Assembly (NCBI GenBank): GCA_034440615.1
Contig: JAOTOM010004864.1
Span: 248,001 to 312,000 of the forward strand
DNA length: 64,000 nt
Direction of reading: 5' to 3'
Source of the DNA: Ashinkailepas kermadecensis
Taxonomy: Eukaryota > Arthropoda > Thecostraca > Neolepadidae
Shown: in pieces, positions 47,516-58,330 of the stretch
Position numbering within the stretch: position 1 is the stretch's first letter
Layout of the letters: every line of letters starts with the position of its first letter
Position numbers and translations under genes: made by a program
Notes under the pieces: generated by a model
Told to the model about the DNA's origin: nothing
What the model saw: only the letters and a program-made list of their open reading frames with translations
The model's database searches: none

Positions 47516-49984
47516 GTGACCGGTGGCCCTGATCAGGATTAGTTCCAGGCTAGCCAGAACAGCCCGCATTATGCTGAGCGTTAATGAAACACCTGCCCAA
47601 GCAGAACGGCGACCAATACCGCAGTTTAGACTGACAAGGAAAACACAATTATGCGCTCTGGCATACCCAAGTATCGGGCGGGAATGCCGTAGTTGAACTC
47701 AGGCAGAGATACGCTGTAGCACATTGCCTGAACGGTGGCCCAAACTGGGCTACGCTCGGGCATACCCGACTTTCCGCCGCGCATGCCCAATTTCAGCCCA
47801 GGAAGAGGTAGCCGTGATACATCGACAGATGTGTGCAGAGGTGTTGTTTTTCTCCTCTTTTTTGGGTGGGGGGGGGGGGGGCAAAGTGCTACAGGATAGA
47901 TGTAGGCATCAGATGTTGCTGTTTAACACGCGCACCGGAGGGGGCTGCATCTGCCCACCCCTGTTTTTTTTACGTTATCTCACAAAAGGGCGGCGATATT
48001 GTAATGCAATCTTGTGACTTTGTGAAAAATCGATAAACTAATCCTATGCAGCACAGGGTCGAAATCCCTCAGTAAATATATAGAAACTGCATTGAAGCCA
48101 GATCGACCGACCGGGCGGCGGCCTGCGAGCCTTCAATGTCACAAAGGCTTTGTCGGTACGGTGGAGCGCCGGTGCGGTGAGGCAGCCAATCACCTCATTT
48201 GGCTCTAAAAGCAGTCATGAAATTTGTGCTCAAGCAATCTTACATCCGTACGTACATCCGTAATATACCCTTCAAATTGTGTGCTTATAGCTTATTAGTT
48301 ACCGAAATCTTAGCGGCATGGGCCGAATCCTCCTCCCCCTCCCCTCCTGTGCGTGTTATGTGAGGCCCTCCGGCGCGCTTGTTAATCGACCCTGTCCTCA
48401 ATTATATTTGCATGCTAGATTTAGGCAGCTTAATCTGCCGATAGGATGAATTTGCAATTGATGTGATGCTCAAATAAAGGAAAAAATACAACCACACGTT
48501 AAGAAGACCAGGTCATCGCTTAAGGGGTAGAAAGCTGTCCGACTCAATTGAAAGCACGACGAAAGGACAGCAAATGCAATTTTCGAAACGTTCCGTTCTA
48601 TCTGTGTGCAAGAGTTCACCAGCCACGTTTCCTCCGTTGCTCATATATCAACGAGCAAAGCTACCTTAAAATCTACGAGCCCACCCAAACACATGCGTGA
48701 TGTCGAACTATTAATATATTAGCACGGATAATAGTAAACGGATAGGAAACTCCCCGGAATCGGCGACCAAGGACGGGCTATTGCCACCTAGCGGTTGGAG
48801 GCCGAAGCTAATCCTGGATAGGATATTGTTTGGTTCCAGCAGCACATTCCCGCGTTGGAGAGTAAAGCGTGGTTTAGTTTCGGCCAATTTCCGCTTTTTG
48901 GAGAAGCCAGGGAACCGTGATTCTGCTGCATGGAACTTTGTGGCGGTAAGGAATTAATTAAAAACATCTCTGCCTTCATTTCTTTGTTTCAGGGAACATT
49001 TAAACGCATGGCGTGGTGTACTACGTTTATGGCGCGTTGTGTGTGTTTTTGGGAGCAACTTATCTGTTTTGGGATCAAGTGAAGCATGTAATTCTCCATT
49101 GCATTGCCCAGTTATTTACTCTAAATCACGAGAAAATATGAATCAGTGGTATTTAGTCTGTTTGAGCTTTTGCTTGGCTTGAAGCATTGGTCAAAGGGGG
49201 CGCCGTAAATGTACCAATTTTCACCTGCATATGCAGCTCTGAAACTAAGGGTTTTGGTTGGAGGATGTCCGATTTGAGGCTGAGGAGCAGTCCGAAGGAG
49301 AAATTGTCTGACAGAAATATTGCAATCTTTACCTAAGGTACATGGCTGAATATTTTGAAAGGTTGTAAGTGAAAGGATCGGTGCATCACCAGGCCTGGTG
49401 CCAAGGTCAAAGACTTGGTGCCAGTGGTGACACAGGCCACCAGTGAGCACCAGTATAGGGCAGTTGTAGTGCAGGTAGGAGTAAATAACATAGGTGCGAG
49501 TGGGGAGCTAGGAGTGAGGTGCTGCTGCAGGACTACAGTCTGGCCACCCTGAAGCATAGCAATTGTCTGATTCGGTTCTCATCGGGTTGCCGTCGCTACA
49601 TATTTCAGAAGAATATAATATGATAGAACTTCCGAGTTTTTTTGTGGAGATGGGTCAATAGCTTGTTTTTTTAATTGAAATCATTCCCAATAATATTGCA
49701 TTATGGGTGCCCAAAATTGAACATTTGCAAACCAGTACTCGCGTGGCGTCGTTATTCCGATGGGTCGCGGCACATAATCTAGCTGCCTCACCCACTAGCA
49801 GCCCGCCGCTGACGACCATAACCCTCGCACGGCCGATGCTCCGCGTAAACTTCGTCCGGTCGGGGAGGGGGGGAAATTGTTACCTACCCTCCGGCCGGGG
49901 AGGTGGGTAGGTTACCTACCCCTCCCCATACACATAACGGCAACAGATAGATTGGGTGATTCTAAGAAGCAATTGGTTCAGTCC
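47516..49984. other. Intergenic, unassigned
   Basis: Contains a poly(G) run at about 47867-47881, the CTCF-like site, and a pair of overlapping minus-strand open frames at 49121-49557 with no similarity I can name. A GGTAGGTTACCTACC hairpin lies near 49906-49922. Confidence 0.5.
48781..48794 (-). promoter_or_regulatory. CTCF-like motif (candidate)
   Basis: The minus strand reads CCGCTAGGTGGCAA, which fits the bilaterian CTCF core CCxSYAGRKGGCRS at all but the last position. A single 14-bp match in 64 kb is suggestive only. Confidence 0.3.
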
Positions 49985-50640
49985 TTTTTTGATCCGAGGT
50001 CAACGTAGAGGTCATATCAGGTCAAACAAAAACAAATTGATAGCGCAGGCGGCACACAGACTTCAAGAACTATAGTGCACAATTATTATTACACTGCACG
50101 GCCAAAACTGATTTGTAGATCAATTTAGTCCTTGACCTATAATGACCTGAGGTGACGGTTCAAAATTTGATAAACCGGAGGCAAAAGAAGCCAGTTCACC
50201 ATATTATCACACATGTTATCGGCACTGCATAGGTCACTGACCTAGGATGACCTGCACCTGACATTCGCCACACCAAATATGTATCCAACGCATGGTACTG
50301 ACAATTTTATAGCTTTTGCGAGAAATTTGTCATGTGATTTCAAAGGTCAAAGTCAATTTTCAGGTGAAGTCGGTCGGAGACCTATGATGACCTTGTTATG
50401 GTCATTATGGTAAGGTATGCTTCAATGTGTGAAATGGTTATTGAGAACGATATGCAATCTGTTGATCGATCGTGTATCTATATTGTCACAATATGTGAGA
50501 TTTTCCGCAGTTTGGTCCGACATGCTGCCACTAAAAGTGTTGTAGGTCATTGAACTGACATGATCTTGACCTGATAATTTTGGAGGATGTGTCAAATTGA
50601 TGTAGCTTAAGGTACTGCAAATGTCAGAGCTCTAGTGCAA
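49985..50640. repeat. Degenerate repeat region rich in TGACCT/AGGTCA
   Basis: TGACCTATAATGACCTGAGG, TGACCTAGGATGACCTG and similar blocks recur about every 100-170 bp. Similar blocks occur at 3590-4140 and 53200-53260. I read it as a decayed tandem or dispersed repeat with no gene. Confidence 0.6.
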
Positions 50641-52042
50641 ACCGTTTTTTGGGTGTGGTACGAAACGTCATGGGGGGTAGGTATTTACCCACCCACCTGG
50701 GCGTGCGAGGGTTAACATAGGAGACGTGGCAGCTGCAATGGGGTCATGCAGGGGCCCCTGACAGTTCATCAGAGGGCTCCAATGGCTGTTTCGGGGCCCC
50801 TCGGCCCAATCAATGTTCATCATGTGCTCCTATGCCTGCTCAGGGTCCCCTCGTTTGTCAAAGAATATACCTCAGGGGGAAATGTGACTGCCAGGGCCAA
50901 TCAGCCAATCGGTCTTTGGCCAATCAGGAGCCTTTTTTGGGGGGGGGGCATCGGAATGGAATTGGCCTGCCCCAGACGAGTCCCAGGCATATACGGTTGG
51001 AATGGGAGGAGGGCAGATGCTCTCCCTCGTTTTTCATCCGGCTCTCATGACACTCAGCTTCCCTCAGTTAGTCGGCACAGGTTAGTTGGTGACGAGCTTC
51101 ATGGTTCTATACGGCGGCCGAAGGGATGGCGGCTACTGGAGTATGCGTCCCCGGCTGGCGCCGAAGGCACAGTTTTTTTTCAAACGACGCGTGGTAGATG
51201 GCTGATTCAGCTATATTTCCTCATCCCGTGAAGCTTTTTCGATGGGGTGTCCTTCGCACCACCTATCCAGGATTACTTCTGCGATCGTCCGATAGATGTC
51301 GCTAGTTTCGGTCGGTGGTCGCAAACATCAAAGTGCCGCCCAAGAGTTTCCGATCCGTTTAGTATTATCCGTGATATTAGTGTAATTAATATGTGTGGGC
51401 AAGACACATAGAAACACACCAAGGTCGGGGATGAAGGCTCCGGTCATACCAACATGCATTACACAGACTGAGGACGTGGAGCGGACTGCGTTAGTACATT
51501 CAATATCAAATGTGAAGTTCTTATGTGTAGCTTTTTAATCGATTTGAGGTCATATGTATGCGTTCTTTCTTGATGGTGAAAATAGTGATCGAATTTAATT
51601 TTTGTCAAGTGCAGTTGCCAGTTAAATCTCCCTAACGCTCTATCTGAACAGCAAGTGTAAGCACGTAAGGCAAACGCGGCCTGTGAAACGTCTGTGGACA
51701 AATACGTGCTAAGTATGGCACCTGGAAATCTAAATCAAATCAGGCCCTTCCTGACCTTCACATGCTGGTCATTTGGCATGAGAATGTAAAGGTGTGATGG
51801 CTGTTGTAAAATTCCCTGATTAAAAAATGCCACCAATCTGCCTTTATTAACTTCATGGCACATGACACACAACTCAGAAGTATTTAGGAACGCCACCGTC
51901 ATTTGCATCTGCCGCTGTCTCTCACCAACAACCGGACTATAACACCAAGATGTACAAATGCATGTATGGGACCATATCACAACCCTGTAACCGATCATAT
52001 TATACCCCTGTAACCTCAACCCCGTTACCAGTACGAGTGCCC
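50641..52042. other. Intergenic, unassigned
   Basis: Contains a poly(G) run near 50938-50948. The 161-residue plus frame at 50746-51231 shows no domain or codon pattern that I trust. Confidence 0.45.
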
Positions 52043-54320
52043 TACTACACCTTTTTGCGTGCAAGTTTGAACAAACTGCACGGATTTCAGTATTAAGCGC
52101 ATCCAATTTCGGCGTTTCAGCACGCTGCGTCCGTATATGACACAAGACGGAGAAATTCACCCGGGCAGGGTGCATTTCGAAAATAGTGCAATCAATTTCG
52201 GCATAGTGCATTATAATTCAGTAATATGAGCATGGTATTCGGCATGCAGGCTTGTTTCAGCACGGCAACAATCGATTTCGGCTGTGTGCAACCAAATTCG
52301 ACGCACAAATTACGGTTCAAAAATGAAGTTTGTTCAATATAAACGTAACTGCGTATTACCTCCAATGCTAGTTAGCTTTTTACGATAACGGCTTACTTCT
52401 ACATATTCTGATGCGTCAACTCGTTATTCAGGTTCTGCGATACTGAACCGAACACTACTGGTTAGAGGGTAGTTTTTAACCCCCTCCCTCACCCTCGTTT
52501 TATATCTGGAAGTGATGCCTAAGGAGCACCCCACTGGCCACTATCGCATTATGTACATAAAACGTTAACCCTCCGCGTCTTTCCGGTCATATCCTCACAC
52601 CCTGTCTCGGGGGTTGATACAAACCCCCCTCTAATCTCCAAACTAAGCATCGCACGAAAACGAAAGAGGTGTCATCGGAAAGCGCTCGATGAGTAGGGCC
52701 AGACACCACGCCCAAAATTTCACCCCCCCACAAAAAAGGTGACGTCACTAGGGGGCCTGGGTTTTCACGATTTACACCATGTTTTTGGCTCTGGGGAGTT
52801 CATTTTGGGGGAGATCTGAAAAACAACAATTATTTTGAATCATAAAATGAAGGTCAAATCGTCCATGGCCCTAAAATTTTTGCCCACCCAATTATTTTTT
52901 TAACTTTCAAAATGTTAAGTTTTCAATTTTCTTTAATTTGTATTTTTATAATCGGTAGAGCGGACCGAAAAAAACGTTCGAAGTCAACTTGCGTTCATAA
53001 AAAAATGCTTACTTTAGCCAGAATCTTCGATTTTAGCTCCGATGGGCAAATATGCAAAACTAATAAGAAATCAAAAACGGAAACAAATATTCTGGTGCGT
53101 TTTGTTTCGTCCTTAAAGATAAGCAAACGCTGAAAGTTTCATTAAAATATCATTATCGTTAAAGCGTGACGACTGGTTGAACATTTCTGGAGGTGGCCTC
53201 ATATGACCTTGACAAACTCGTTGACCATATTAGATGACCTGACCTCAAAATTTTGACACAGCGTACCAAATTGAAGTGAGAAAAGGTAGCCAAACTTCGG
53301 CTCGCTGCCGCGCGCCGTTCTTTCACTATCTGCGTAAAACCTTAGGGGGGCGTTTAACAACCCCCCCCCCGATACGGTGCGGGTTAAAGTTTGGTCTTTT
53401 ATTGGAAAATATGTACTTCTCTGTTGTGTACAAAAATAACATTGCTGGCTGTGTTGAAACCGTATGCACTTTAAACTTGTGCATATGTATAATTATCCAG
53501 ATATGCAAATAACATGCATTTGACAATGTCATTAATTTCGCATGAACGTCTTACAACGAAGGGTACAAACAGCGAAGCAATGAAGGGCACATACCGTGTA
53601 CTTCCACGCCAGAGCACAGGGTGTACATCAAAGTTACCTAGTCCGTGGGCGACAGTCACTTAGACAATAATGTTCTCACGGGCTGCGCAGACCGGCAGGA
53701 AGTACCCAGAAAGATGAGCATTGATGATTGCCCATCTTTCCCCAATTCGGTTGGGTTCCTGTACCGCCTCCTCGCACGTCCTTCGCCACGTGGCATGACG
53801 GACGTCTAGACGAGCTGTGACCTCCTGACCTTGTGGTTGCGGCATGCTTGGCTTGAAATAAATATTACTGGCTTCTGATTGGTTGTGTGCGTTACCATGC
53901 TGAGACGCGCCGCTTAGCAACTACCCGCTGGCTAATGTCGCATTATGTAGTGGATATACAATGACATACACAAAACGTCAAACATTTCCCTTCATTGGAC
54001 AATGGGTAAATATTTAACCAAATATGGCAAAAACGAGTCTCATAGCGGAGTATTTTCCGCGTCGAACTTGCTTGCACTCTGCCGAAATTCACCGCACTCT
54101 CACTGAATTATCCACACATGCCGAAATATTCACTGCAAATCTTAATTCGAATGCAGTTCTGCCGAAATAGGTTGCACTAATAACAAAATGAATGATGCTG
54201 GGCCGTAGGTGGAGCCGTGATTTGTAAATTGGATGCGCTATGCCGAACTGTTGAAAATGGATGGGCTTATCGCTGAAATTGATGCACAGGCGGCGAAATT
54301 GGACGCAAAAAGGTGTAGTA
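52043..54320. mobile_element. Non-autonomous DNA element with inverted ends and subterminal repeats
   Basis: TACTACACCTTTTTGCGT at 52043-52060 recurs exactly inverted at 54303-54320, and weaker inverted similarity continues inward for about 60 bp. Near the left end AATTTCGGC-type motifs recur (52105, 52194, 52274). Near the right end the inverse GCCGAAATT-type motifs recur (about 54080, 54118, 54163, 54241, 54272, 54292). Opposed subterminal repeats of this kind are typical transposase-binding arrays. There is no transposase ORF inside, so it would be mobilised in trans. No target duplication is evident and I cannot name the superfamily. Confidence 0.6.
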
Positions 54321-55290
54321 AGAGTATGTATGGGGTGGAATGAAGGAGACGTCGTGAACGATGTAAAAGGGATCCCGATTCATGTCTCGTAGCGCTTCTA
54401 AGCTCAAGTAGCAGAACAAATGTTGTCGGTATTGAACTGGGCCCCTCAACATCAATGTCAAATGAAAAGCTTGCAGATGCACACTTGCTGCCTGTATTAT
54501 CACAGACACACACTTGCTACGTGGATTATCAATCTTGAAGTCGTACTGAGGGTGTGAGACTGCACAACTGTTTAGGGAAAGAAGACGGTACACATGGGCG
54601 GGGGAATGCAATGCTGGGAGCAAAATCCGGCCACTTGCGAGCAAGCGAGGTTTCTTCGAAAGAGAAGACCGGAATAACAGCAGGTAAGTACAATACAATA
54701 CATCAAATGTGCACCACTCTCTGTCTGGCTGTCTAATATTTTACTTCTTCTGTGCTATTTTTCGGGTTTGTAGCTGTTCTAAGAAGCATCCATTTCTGAT
54801 ATTTATCCGCGTCATATGTGCCATATGTCTGATATGGTAAAATATGTGTGCGTCGCCACTCCCCAGGTAGGTACTTCCTGCGAACTAGGCAAAATAGTCG
54901 TTATAGTACAAGTCACGGATAGAATAAAACAAGGTATTTTATCACACATGCAGACAAAAATATATCGAGAAAGTATTATTCCCCATTATGAATATTGGGC
55001 ATCGGGTGATGGGTCATAGCCCCGGGAAAAGATGAGGATGTGCAAAAGAAGTAATTTGCAAAACTCAACATTTTAACCTCCACGGCGCGGCAGCCCTGCC
55101 AGCGCCGCGGTCACCTGCCAGGGGCTTCAGTCATTGGGCACTTGTCTGAAAGGGCACCATTTCTTCGGAGGGGCCCAACCGTTGTAACTCGAACTCTGGT
55201 GCACATCACGGATCTTTGAAGCACTGCGGACACGAATAACAAGCAACGTAGCCAGTCAAGCCGCTAAACAACTGCGAAAGTACTTGGAGG

Positions 55291-55768
55291 CAGGGGCGGA
55301 TCCGGGGGTGGCACTGAGGGCATGTGCCCCTATGGAAATTGCCTCCCCTTCAGTCGAGAAAAGGCTACAATCCCAGAAGGCACGGGTGCTTCCCCATCGA
55401 ATTTCTGAGTCAGAGGCGCCCCTCTTAGAGGAAAAGGCGTCCTTTCAGTGTGCTTGAGTGCATTCCCATTAATTTTTTTTTCAGCTAGAAGCGCCCCTCC
55501 AGAGACCATGTTCTTCTCATGACAATTTCGGCACCCGCTCCTGTCTTTTCCTTCCGAAGGGAGCATCTGGCTGAAAAATTCGACGGGGGTCCATTCGAGC
55601 ACATTGAAGAGGTGCTTTTTTTTTTTCTCTCGGAGGGGCGCTTCTGACTAAAAATTACATGGGGTCACTCGAACCTTCCCGGATGGGCGCCTTTTCCCGG
55701 CCGGAGCGGTCACTTTTCATGAGAGGAGGGCACATGCCTCCAGTTCTCTCCCCCTGCATCTGCCCCTG
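55291..55768. mobile_element. hAT-like non-autonomous element (candidate)
   Basis: The left end CAGGGGCGGATCCGGGGG matches the common hAT terminal pattern CAGGGGCGGATCCA. The right end (55753-55768) reads CTGCATCTGCCCCTGG, the inverted counterpart CAGGGGCAGATGCAG. The interior is rich in GGCGCCCCT-type motifs and has no transposase. No convincing 8-bp target duplication was found, so the ends are approximate. Confidence 0.5.
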
Positions 55769-55830
55769 GCTCCTGCATCTGCAAGCCGGCAGCTGGCCAC
55801 GTTCAGGCTATCACAGTTGTCTCCCTTCTG

Positions 55831-56450
55831 AGAAACAGACCTCCAGCCGACGCAAACGAATTGCGCGTTTCGGGTGGCTGGAATCCAAGAAGACAGCACC
55901 AAATTTGACCTGCTGGTAGCAAGCCCTTCTGTGTCGATCACCAGGCAAGAGCAGATATCATCACGGCCCAGACGCCCAGTTTCGTGGCCCTTATTGATGC
56001 CCTGAGGCGTAGGTTAGCGCAATCACGAGCGGCCCTCCTGGAAGCCATATTCCCCAGCCAGCAGCTCGGAGACCACAAGCCGGTCCAGCTACTCCTGCGG
56101 ATGCACTCTGAACTGGCCACAGCAGGAGATTCCCCACTCGTCCGTGAGCTGTGGAGAACTATTCCTTCAACGGCTGCCGTAGGCAGCTTGAGCAGCATTA
56201 TCCTTGCTGTCAGAGGAAGCTCCTCTGGGCCAACTGGTCACCGCAGCTGACAGATTCCCGAATGCCTCGGCTTTAGACCTGGCGTCAGCAATGGTTGAAG
56301 GATACTCAGCGGAGCAGACGGTGCCAGTCGGCTCAGTGTCTCAGGGCACCAGTACGCTGGCTTCGTCGTCACTACAGGGTATAGTGACGACGATCACGGT
56401 GGTGGTTAGTTGCCTGGAAAGTGTCCTGAATGATAGGTTACCAGAGTGAA
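55831..56450 (+). pseudogene. Ty3/gypsy-type gag remnant (DUF7041-like), frameshifted
   Basis: Three adjacent plus-strand frames together resemble the N-terminal gag region of arthropod Ty3-type polyproteins. Frame 1 (about 55843-55920) reads FRVAGIQEDSTKFDLLVAS, the AxF..xGIxxxxTKFxxVVA motif. Frame 2 (about 55950-56200) reads SFVALIDALRRRLAQS, then LGDHKPVQLLLRMHSEL, then LVRELWRTIPST, the ELGDRKPxQLLRRM and LRELFLxRLP motifs. Frame 3 (from about 56204) reads APLGQLVTAADRF, the LAELADRI region. At least two frameshifts break it. No protease, RT or integrase follows, and I found no flanking LTRs. Confidence 0.75.
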
Positions 56451-56461
56451 CGGGCGGACGT

Positions 56462-56566
56462 CACTAGTTCCAGGACCATTGGCGGGACCATCGGCGGGGC
56501 CATCGGCAGGGCCATCGGCGGGGCCATCAGCGGGACCATCAGTGGGGCCATCGGCGCTCCCACTCC
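56462..56566 (+). repeat. 15-bp minisatellite in the gag remnant
   Basis: About seven copies of a GGGCCATCGGCGGGG-like unit. The 15-bp period keeps frame and would give a five-residue repeat (GGAIG/SGTI type). It directly follows the frame-3 stop of the gag remnant. Confidence 0.8.
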
Positions 56567-56984
56567 GATCGCATCCCGCAGTTTTATGCTTTTTGCTGCA
56601 TGCCCATTTTCATTTCATATTGTGGGGAGGGGGAATTCACTATTGGAGGGGCAAGATGTAGCATTGGGAAATAAAATAAACCATCCAGGGTTACAGGGAA
56701 TAGAGACGCAATCCGTGACTGCGGCCGGGCATAAAGCGGGCAAGCCCAACTTCGCTATGGTTTTGACGGTGCTCCAGTTTGCCGGAGCTTAATCCAAGTT
56801 AAGCCGCTTGGGTACAAAGTGGGAAAACCACACTTTGCCCGAATATGGGATCAACTGTGGTTTGCCCGACGAAGCCCAGAGCACCTGTGAGAGTGTTCTT
56901 GGGCTAACCCAAATTTAACTCGGTTTTCCCGAACTGCCCAAGCAAAGGAGCCGTTCAGTCCAATACAATCTCTGACTGGGACGT

Positions 56985-57215
56985 TGGAATTTTCAATGTG
57001 GCGACCTCGGCTTTAGGTAAAGGTCACCAAAAACGCATATAACTCTTTTTTTAAAGGTTGTTTGCTCGCCCATGTTCCGAAACTACCGAATCGAAATACA
57101 TGAAAGCTTTACCAATCAACGCACAGTAGTTTATATATTTATAAGTTTTAAATATGGTGACCTTGGTTTTTGCGCATGGCCATCAGAAATGCACAAAACT
57201 GCATAAGCTTGGATT
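56985..57215 (+). repeat. Further copies of the roughly 150-bp repeat
   Basis: GTGGCGACCTCGGCTTTAGG, then GTTCCGAAACTACCGAATCG, then TTTACCAATCAACGC, then ATGGTGACCTTGG repeat the order of segments seen at 47080-47515. Confidence 0.75.
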
Positions 57216-58330
57216 ACTGGTTATATGTGCGATTGATACGGGTGCGTGTCATAACATCCAATGTTTGTGATCGACTGCACAGCATAGTACATTATAGGTA
57301 ATCGGAATCCCTCTATCTGGAATTGAGCTACGGAATGTTTGTGCATCACGATCTCGGATCTGTTATGGTCATAAACATGATGGGTAGGTTGGTACCTATA
57401 ACCCTATGTCAACGAATATGGGTGAAACACAGGTGGCTGAGAGTGATATGGAAGTGTTCAAAATAGTAAATGTGTTTTTTTTTAAACTACTTTGATGTTG
57501 ACGTAACCCTGCCCGGATGGCAATATTCACGTTTTCCACACACCATTACAATGGGCTTGAAGCAACAATCGACAAGGCCAAAGCATAATAAATAACCACA
57601 ACAGTTGCCGTTGTCAAACCGTCCGTCGGCGCTAACCAGCATCTCCCGTTTCAAACTCACCGCACAAAAGCAGTGTGCGACTCGGACAAACTCAGCCAGA
57701 CCCGACTGCACAAGGGCGAAAAGTCCTGCCACCGCCACATTCGATGATCGCTTGGGATGCGCTTCTGGCAGCATTCAATATTCATGCAACAGAGTAGATA
57801 AATATTCGCCGAGCAGGGAAGGTATGAATTGTTGTTTGAACTTTTAGATTTTGGTGCTTGGATGTTACGTTTTGGACTTTCTGAATCTTGGGCTTTTATA
57901 ATGGTTGGATGTTTCGTTTGTGGACTTTATAATTTGTTAATATTTGAAGTTTTTCTTTGCATTTTGATATTCTTGGCTTTTTGTAACTGGACTTCTTTTT
58001 TTTATATTGCTATTTTGAATATTCTGAAGAACCCTCATTGAGACATCTCTATTTCAATCGGTGAAGTTTTTCTTCTTTATTGTTACGGTCGTCGCGCACC
58101 GTTGCTGGGAGGTGGCGTTCATTTTTACACGAAGAGGTGAGTGTTTGTCCGCGGTCCGGAGTTGTGCATGTTGTTGAATTTATGTTGATTGTTCAATTAT
58201 TATTAGGCATATTTATGCGATGGTGTGTACCTTCGTTCATTCTTTCGGTCGTTATTATGCGGATTAAATTCGGATGAGAAATTTGTTTTCAGGCAGGTAG
58301 TACCTGGGTAGTGTACCGACCTAAGTAGGG
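57216..58330. other. Intergenic, unassigned
   Basis: 57840-58010 carries TTGGACTTTCTGAATCTTGG-like units that resemble the inverted sequence near 46860-46920. No gene. Confidence 0.5.

Noticed and set aside
49121..49557. Two overlapping minus-strand frames as possible exons
   Set aside because: No family resemblance, no clear splice sites in phase, and no neighbouring exons found.
51735..52211. 158-residue minus-strand frame
   Set aside because: It crosses the left end of the inverted-end element and shows no domain; its MHYAEIDCT part reads through the subterminal repeats.
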